Program-made: the position numbers and the translations under genes
From: Boswellia sacra
Taxonomy: Eukaryota > Streptophyta > Magnoliopsida > Sapindales > Burseraceae
Assembly (NCBI GenBank): GCA_013180625.2
Contig: SNVD02013841.1
Coordinates: 1-64,000, forward strand
Length of the DNA stretch: 64,000 nucleotides
Reading direction: 5' to 3'
Part shown: positions 57,622 through 64,000 of the stretch, piece by piece
How the letters are laid out: each line of letters opens with the position of its first letter
How positions within the stretch are numbered: position 1 is the stretch's first letter
The notes under the pieces: generated by a model
What the model saw: the letters and a program-made list of their open reading frames with translations, nothing else
The model's database searches: none
Told to the model about the DNA's origin: nothing

Positions 57622-60250
57622 GGAACCAAGCGGGAAAATAAGTAGCTTAAGCTAGGCTTGTGAGAGATGTGAAAGGAGGTAGGTTTGATCCTTGACCTAC
57701 AAAATAAAAAGTTGTTAAAGAAAAGACAAAAGAAAAAGTGCAGTATAGATAGGTAAAATCTCCTCCATTCCTAAAAGGATTAAAATGAACAAATCTTAAG
57801 CAAGTTAAACAACAACCTGGAATCCTTTTTTAACCAGTTATGCATCCAATGAGCTTTAAAGCACAGCTATATGATTTGTTTGTCAACACCAATGTTGATC
57901 ACAGATTGACACAGTTATGCACATTAGATGTGCTAGCAAATCACCACAATCTGAAAGGAGAAAAAAGAATAAAGGTTATAAGCCATAAAAGTAACACAAA
58001 CATTATAAATTTCTTTTTCAAACAAAAAAAAAAAAGAAAGAAAAGGGAAGCCAAAAGAAAGCATAAATCACCATATATTTGTTCTCCTCCTCAAATCAGT
58101 TCTATTTTGTGTTACTATTAGTCTACATATGTTTACCATGCAAACAGATTTGACATAGGTAAAGCTCTTGTCATGTCTTATTTGAGAGTAATAAAAAATT
58201 ATGAGACAAACGACCCTTCAACAACAAAAATAGATTTAATTTCATAAAAAATTAGAAAATTTATGAATCTGAGCTTTTAACAATAAGCTAGATCACAAAA
58301 TACGAAGATGATTCTTAGATCCCACATTAGTTGAAAGTTAAACCAATCTAGAAACTACGAAACCATACAATTAGAGTCAACTCTCGATAAAACCTAACCA
58401 ATTTAATTCCAAAATGAAAAGCTTTCATACAGATTCAACTCTTCATCCAATGAAAACAATTAACGCTAGCCAACCCAAGTATAAAGACAAAAGGCATTTT
58501 AAAATCTAAAAAAGCCATTTTAAAATGAAAGGCATTTTAAAAGCAGGTTAAGCAGGTAAAAAAAGGTTAAACAAATCTTAGTTGGGAACGAGTCTTGGAT
58601 TAATTTGTAAAGTTTGTTTTTCTTGGGCTTAAGGAAGGGAAGATTACAAACAGTATAAAAGATTAATTAGTTGCAAGTTACAAGATAAATAATTTGGACA
58701 AGATGGACTCCTAATTGAATAACATGGAGAGGAAGTATTAATTAAACATAATTTGCAAAAGCTACATTGAAAGGGGAAATACATACCACATTTTTCCAGT
58801 ATTCATCTGTCAAATGCACAACATCTACTGGTATATCAACCTGAAAACCAAAGTCACTTTAAAATCACTAGTAAAAGTGTCTCTTTTGCACAACTATAAG
58901 AAATCAAAACAAGACTTTGCTAATTATAAAAAAGAACATCATCCTATCATGGAAATCATGGCAGTCTAACCTATTTATGCATGTAATATTGGAAAACAAA
59001 GAGCAACTGAAAATAAAGAAGCTCTAGAATAAATAAAAGATTAAATGCAAATCATGCCCCCTATTAAATCATTTTTCGGTTACTTATATTTCAAAGCAAC
59101 TCAATCTTCACAACTTATTGTAAGGATAGTTCCAAATGAGAGAAGTAACCTGCTCACAAACAGCTCTTGCATACTTCAAATCTTCCTCCCACGGGCATGC
59201 TAACCAAAAGTTCTCAAAGTCTTCCTACACCGAACCACAAATCAGAAGCAGCTTATCCTAATGTCGAACAGACCAAAAGGACTAAAGGATAGGCCTATCT
59301 CATTTGAATATATAATTTGCAAATATCACGTGTCCCTTTATTGTTAGTAAGGGAGTGTCAATGAAAGAAATCAAAATAAAAGTTATAAACATAAAATATG
59401 AAAATGGTTCAACATTTTTCACTTTCAAATTTTATCCGGTTCCAAAGCAACCTATCAGAGTCCATAGCATTAGAAAACAAAAGGTTTGTATTAATGAAAA
59501 AAGCAAAATCTTTGTTAATTTGATCAAACAAACAATTGCGACACATGGAATAACAGGATGCTACCCCAAATACACTAAAGGTTCTTTTTATCTTTTTTCA
59601 CCCCATTCAAAACAAGGTTCATCAATGTAACACATTTTTCACAGATATTACAGTAAGTGCAAGTGCCACACAGAGATTCAAAATAAGATTTATTTTATTT
59701 ACTATGAACATGGAAGAATCATAACTTGTAAACCCCTCGGAAATTCAAACAGTTGCCATGAATAATTTAAACAAAACCACACAAGAGCTTAAATAACCCA
59801 TTTGCTTCTTAGCATTAGTTATTTTTGCCAAAATAAAAATCGCCAAAAACTCACTCATCCATGGTTTTAACCTTCATATTAGATCTAAAAATATCACAAA
59901 TTCTCACTTCCACCAAATTCCCATCACCATATCTTCCCAATCTAGCTTCAAAACACATGATAAAAGAAACTCAAAAGGAAAAAAAAGAATACTTGAAACC
60001 AAATTTTGAGGTAAAAGGTAGTGAAGGAGTGGCCAGCAGCATGGAGCAGCCTAAGAGCAATGCTGCTATCAACAACTCCACTGACAAGAACAGCAACTTT
60101 GAGGCCCTTCTGATGGGGCATACAGCAAGAAAGGTGGTGGGGTTGGAGATAGAAAGCAGAATTACATTCGAAGGAGGAAGAGAGTTGAGGTGCAACTGTA
60201 GAGGTTGAAAGAGAACAAATATTACCACCATGCCACTTCTTTGTTTTCAA
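57622..60250 (-). pseudogene. Captured MnmA-like tRNA 2-thiouridylase exons
   Basis: MnmA/TRMU enzymes thiolate the wobble uridine of organellar tRNAs using ATP through an N-terminal PP-loop. Exons with intact borders: 60250-59993 (transit-like start, PP-loop, ending LKIWFQ), 59224-59150 (EDFENFWLACPWEEDLKYAR...), 58840-58787 (VDIPVDVVHLTDEYWKNV) and 57696 to about 57622 (VKDQTYLLSHLSQA, stop, LKLLIFPLG). The phases join correctly, and the sequence follows plant MnmA closely. Degradation: the PP-loop SGGVDSS reads SGVVDSS, a TAG interrupts the last exon, and the exon carrying TPNPDxxCN-type sequence is missing. Near 57962-57830 there may be a badly decayed exon. It is therefore a genomic, intron-containing copy, not a processed one. 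Confidence 0.82.
58490..58545. repeat. Short GGCATTTTAAAA repeats
   Basis: Three copies of (A/G)GGCATTTTAAAA or GCCATTTTAAAA lie in 55 bp within the CACTA-like element. Local slippage is the simplest cause. Confidence 0.6.
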
Positions 60251-60576
60251 TGATCATATTCAAAGTAAATATCTTATTATTTAAATTTGATATCTATTAA
60301 CGAATTAAAAAAATGCAAAAGTGAAACCCGAATCCAAATCCAAAACTAGAAATCAAATCCACAAATATCCGAAAATTCCAATCACATACATGTCCAAAAA
60401 ATCTCAAACAACCAAATTCGAAATCAAATCCAAAACAAAAAAAAAAAGAAAAGAAAAATTACCACAATCTAATTGATTTTCAATTTCTTCAAATGTCCCC
60501 TGCGCACCTCCTCCACCACATTGCTTAAATTATAATTGTCCAATTCATAACCCAGATGACATTTACATATTCTTGC

Positions 60577-61500
60577 TTACCCCTTTAACTTTTTCATCCT
60601 TTTTACGTTTTTTTTAAATAAATAAATAAAGTGTCCCAAACTCATTTTCTCTCCCAACGCAAATTTGGGGGAAATGCCTCTCTCTGTCATTTCATCAAAC
60701 AGCTTAAGCGCCTCCTGAGTTTTACCAGTCTTACACAACCCATCAATCAAAATACAATATGTTACACTAATAGGCATGCAACTCAATTTCAACATCTGAT
60801 TATAAACCGCCAAACCCAACAAAATCACTTTTTGACGTGACGCAACATACCGTATCTTATTATAAGCATGAACATCAGGCTGGCAATCAAAATCCTTGAT
60901 CTTACCAAAAATCTCCAACGCTTTTTCATAATTCCCCACATCTGCATACCTTGAAATGAGAATGTAAAACGCATTGGAGACAACAAAGAAGTCACCAGCC
61001 TTCAGCTCCTCAAGCGTTTGCCAATACAAATCAAACCCATTTGGCTTCAAAGGCATGTCAAGGATTAACTTATGAGAATCCCAATAGCGAAAACGCTCCC
61101 ATTTACATGTCCAGATCAAAAAACGGAAACCTAATTGAAGATTTCGCATTTTTCAGATTACAGAATTAACAAGTTGGGAAGAGAGGAAGGGAACTAGTGG
61201 ATCCAAGGCATGTTCAATGGGATTGATAGTGTCAAGGATGGAGAGAACTTCATCGACAATAGAGGATTGGAGAGTTAAATAAGCAGAAGAGGAATATGTG
61301 TGCAAAGAGTGGAATGGTGGTGATAGTCTGAGGTAACACGAGACTAGGCAGAGAAGAAGAGATGGGAGTCTCACGACATATTTGTGAAGGAGAAGGGGAG
61401 GAAGCTCATTACAAATTGAAACAAGTTGATGCAAAACTGAGGCGGTTAAGGTTAAATTGGCTTGGGGGATTTTGGGCAATTTAGACTGCGGTTCTAAAAT
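60577..61500 (-). pseudogene. Captured 5' part of a pentatricopeptide-repeat (PPR) gene
   Basis: PPR proteins bind organellar RNA through 35-residue repeats. The minus-strand frame starts near 61500, just inside the CACTA subterminal repeats. It runs SILDTINPIEHALDPLVPFL and then, after a single in-frame TGA (61155-61153), continues QLGFRFLIWTCKWERFRYW, LYWQTLEELKAG and the repeats ISRYADVGNYEKALEIFGKI, NQMLKLSCMPISVTYCILID, GLCKTGKTQEALKLFDEM. About 3-4 repeats remain; families like Arabidopsis At1g79540 have many more. The frame loses PPR character after ERGISPK (about 60660), which marks the capture border. No intron is seen, as usual for PPR genes. Confidence 0.82.
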
Positions 61501-61591
61501 CGCCGTATACACGTTTGTAGTTCATCCATTTACGGCGGTTTTTAAAAACCGCCTCAAATAAACGCAGTATAAGCCTCACTCTCTTGTAGTG

Positions 61592-62603
61592 GTCCAAATT
61601 AGGGGTGGGACAAAGCTCCACATCTCTTGTGTAGTAGATTAGCTTGTGGATTATCAAAGGAGGGCCTACTTCCCTTCCCTAATAGGGGTCCTTTTCAAGG
61701 ACAAAATCGTGCATGCTTTGGCTCAACTTGGACAATACCTCGTAGGGATATAAGCCCGTAAAATCCATGCATCAATAGTTGGTACCGTCTATGCGACCCC
61801 CCAGTCAGTGCAAAGTCCATACCAACACCTCATCCAGTATGCCACAACCCAACCTAGTGGGAGGTCTGTTGACGCTGCGTCCAAATTAGGGGTAGAACCA
61901 AGTCTCACATCTCTTGTATAATGGATTAACTTATCACTTATAAGAGGAGAGACTACTTCCTTTCCCCAACGAGGGCCCTTTTCAAGACAAATCATGTGAG
62001 CTCTAGCCCAAAGCAGACAAAACCTCATGGGGATGCAAGCTCGTAAAATCTATGCGTCAATAGTCTGTCCATACTAGCATCCCGTCCCAGTGTGCCACAA
62101 CCCAACCCACTGAGGGCTTGTTGATGCTAGGTCCAAATCAGGGGTAGGACAAAGTCTCACATCTCTTGTGTAGTGGATTAGCTTGTAGCTTATAAGAGGG
62201 GGGGCTACTCCCCTTCCTCAACAAGGGCCCTTTTTAGGACAATACCATGTAGGCTCTAGCCCAAAGCGTACAATACCTTGTGGGGATACATGCTCGTAAA
62301 ATCCATGGATCAATAGTTGAAGTGTTCTATAGGAATGTCTATACCAATACCCCGTCCTAGCGTGCCACAACCTAACCTATTAGGGGGCCTGTTGACACTG
62401 GGTCCAAACCAAGGGTTGGACAAAATGTCATATCTCTTGTGTAGTGGATTATCTTGTAGCTTATAAGAGGAGGGGCTACTTCTTTTTCCTACCGAGGGCC
62501 TTTTTCAAGACAAAACCGTTTGGGTCTCTAGCCCAAAGCAAATAATACGTCGTGGAGACGCAAGCCGATAAAATTCATGCATCAATAGTTGACATCCGAA
62601 GTG
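61592..62603. repeat. Tandem array of four diverged ~250-285-bp units
   Basis: Units begin with GTCCAAA(T/C)(T/C)A(G/A)GGGT at 61592, 61879, 62131 and 62402. Each continues with CACATCTCTTGTGTAGTGG, a run like TTATAAGAGGAGGGGCTACT, AAAATCCATGCATCAATAGTTG, and ends GTTGA(C/T)GCTG. Spacing is 287, 252 and 271 bp. The last unit stops near 62603. The CACTA-like element ends at the very start of the first unit, so its insertion site was in this array or at its border. No coding sense found. Confidence 0.75.
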
Positions 62604-62986
62604 CTTGTGTGCAATGATTTGAAAAAAAAATTGATTATTTTAAATAAAAAATTTAGGTCAAAATATCTTTACTCTATATAATTAATAAGTTATAATTTAA
62701 ATGTTTACTATTTTCATCTTTTTAATATATTAGGGCACATGTTGCATCATCAACTATATTACATTTTTACTATATATATCATGTATGGGGTTTAGCTCTT
62801 TTGACTTAATAAAAATTTCTAGTAATTCATGAGCCCAATTCAATGATATAGAAGGTTAATTAATAAGTTGACATCATCAACTCTCTTAAATTTTTACTTT
62901 AAAAGTTTGTGTTAAAAGTTATATTACTTATGGTTTCATATTTTCTAGATATGCATGGTACGTAACAGAAATGAATCTTCTACCTT
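62604..62986. other. Non-coding spacer
   Basis: AT-rich sequence between the tandem array and the next TIR element; nothing recognised. Confidence 0.4.
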
Positions 62987-64000
62987 CACTACAACAAAAC
63001 CGACCTTTTATGTCAGCCAAAAAATGACATATATCACTATATATGTCGGTTCTAGCATGACATAAAGTGACCTGTCACATATTCCTATGCGTGTCACTTG
63101 GTCAAACCGACACAAATTTATATAAAATATGTGTCATTCAGAAACAGACATGTATGGAGAAAATATTTGCCATTACATGTCGGTTTCTACCAAATATGTG
63201 TCTACTAGTAAGTGACACAAATGTAGTGTCAATCCCCAAACGACACAGTGATCAATTCATTTGTGTCACTTACGAGGTGACACCTATATAATGTCATTCA
63301 CCGAGTGACACAAATTAGGACATGTGTGTCATTTCACATAGTGTCGTTTATTGGCCGACATTCATTTATGTGTCACCTACAAAGTACATATGTGTCATTC
63401 ACATAAAACTTCATTGTGTCGTTTTTCGGTCGACATGTAACTTTGTTACATATATAATACGTGTTGACCTTAATTTAGAATTCAAGCCGACACGTATTAT
63501 ATATTTTTTATTTTTAGAAATTTGGTTTTATATGTGTATATATATACAAAAACACCTAGATAGCAAAAACAATACATCCAAATAATAAATATTTATAACT
63601 TACCAATTTGAGCTCAACTTTTATGAAAGCAATGCAATAGGGTTAAGGATAGATTAAAGAAGAAGGCAAGAGTTTATTGCCCAACTCTTGGGGTTAACCG
63701 CATGCAATGTATAACCCAATCAATTAGAAAACTTCAACAAATAATAATTGCCTTTTATCGTTACATCTCGTCAGTAGCACAGGTGTATCCATCACCTACA
63801 ATCAGCTTTTGGGTATAAGCATATCATGAAGTGAAAAGCAAAAATACATGGTATTCCACATCCTAAAGAACATAATTAACCTGAAAATTCTTGTAGCTTA
63901 GAGTAATGTGACCCATTAGAATTCCTCTAGTTGTAAAGGGATAGTTGCAAACCTGATATCAAAAGGAAAGAAATTATTAACAGCAAGGGAACAAAGTATA
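62987..64000. mobile_element. Left end of another CACTA-like element, running off the window
   Basis: Begins CACTACAACAAAACCGACC and is followed over about 450 bp by many subterminal repeats in both orientations built on TGTCGGTTT, GTGACACAAAT and ATGTGTCATTCA. This is the CACTA layout, but with a different repeat motif from the GCGG-type elements in the rest of the window, so it is a separate family. The right end is not in the window. After about 63520 no repeats or genes are recognised. Confidence 0.6.

Larger units (their letters stand above)
56663..61591. mobile_element. CACTA-like transposon with captured MnmA-like and PPR exons
   Basis: The left end CACTACAACAAGAAGGAC and the right end, the inverse of CACTACAAGAGAGTGAGG, bracket 4929 bp. 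GTC stands on both sides (56660-56662 and 61592-61594). The first ~470 bp are packed with subterminal repeats of the type ACGGCGGGCC / ACCGCCGTAAA, and the last ~100 bp carry the same family (TTTACGGCGGTTTTTAAAAA). There is no transposase. The interior carries exons of two unrelated host genes, both on the minus strand. The 44351 terminus is an alternative partner for the right end. Confidence 0.75.

Noticed and set aside
60631..60840. Plus-strand 69-codon ORF
   Set aside because: Antisense to the PPR fragment.

Overview
The window is plant nuclear DNA, most likely from a woody eudicot. It is AT-rich, has long non-coding stretches, one gene with GT-AG introns, and many plant transposon families. 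Codon use and repeat flavour remind me of Citrus, but that is an impression, not a demonstration.

Only one gene looks like an ordinary resident locus: a ferric reduction oxidase (FRO, ferric-chelate reductase) at 13332-19359 (+) with eight exons. It is surrounded by transposons. A three-level nest of DNA transposons (10745-13027, target duplication CGTGTTTG/CGTGTCTG) sits about 300 bp upstream of the ATG. A 276-bp MITE, a foldback repeat and a 1.1-kb solo LTR sit in the 3.2-kb intron 4. A complete 5.1-kb Ty1/Copia element (19513-24657, duplication ACGTT) lies 153 bp past the stop codon. Exon 4 also carries one extra base near 14264 that breaks the reading frame.

Left part (1-10.4 kb): the 5' end of a minus-strand Ty3/Gypsy element with a tRNA-Asp primer site (1-2421); the right end of a CACTA-like element (ends 3823); and a decayed SIRE-type Copia element (3824-10420) with integrase, RT, RNase H, an env-position third ORF and a 3' LTR.

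Middle (24.7-44 kb): AT-rich DNA with a non-autonomous LTR pair (26379-30099), a hAT-like remnant (34627-35688), a CACTA-like element (36085-40012, duplication TAA) carrying PRP40-like exons, and a complete small non-autonomous LTR element (41391-43423, duplication ATTAT).

Right part (44-64 kb): an orphan CACTA-like end (44351), a broken ankyrin/PGG-domain exon (46535-47041, -), MITEs of several superfamilies, two long-TIR elements, a tandem MITE array, and a CACTA-like element (56663-61591, duplication GTC). That last element holds exons of a tRNA 2-thiouridylase (MnmA-like) gene and a pentatricopeptide-repeat (PPR) gene in the same orientation. A degenerate tandem repeat (61592-62600) and the left end of a further TIR element (62987 to the window end) follow.

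The most interesting theme is repeated capture of host gene fragments, with introns and splice sites, by CACTA-like elements. Two such elements carry exons I can recognise, and two other CACTA-like termini lie next to unidentified exon-like ORFs. No tRNA, rRNA or CRISPR feature was seen.
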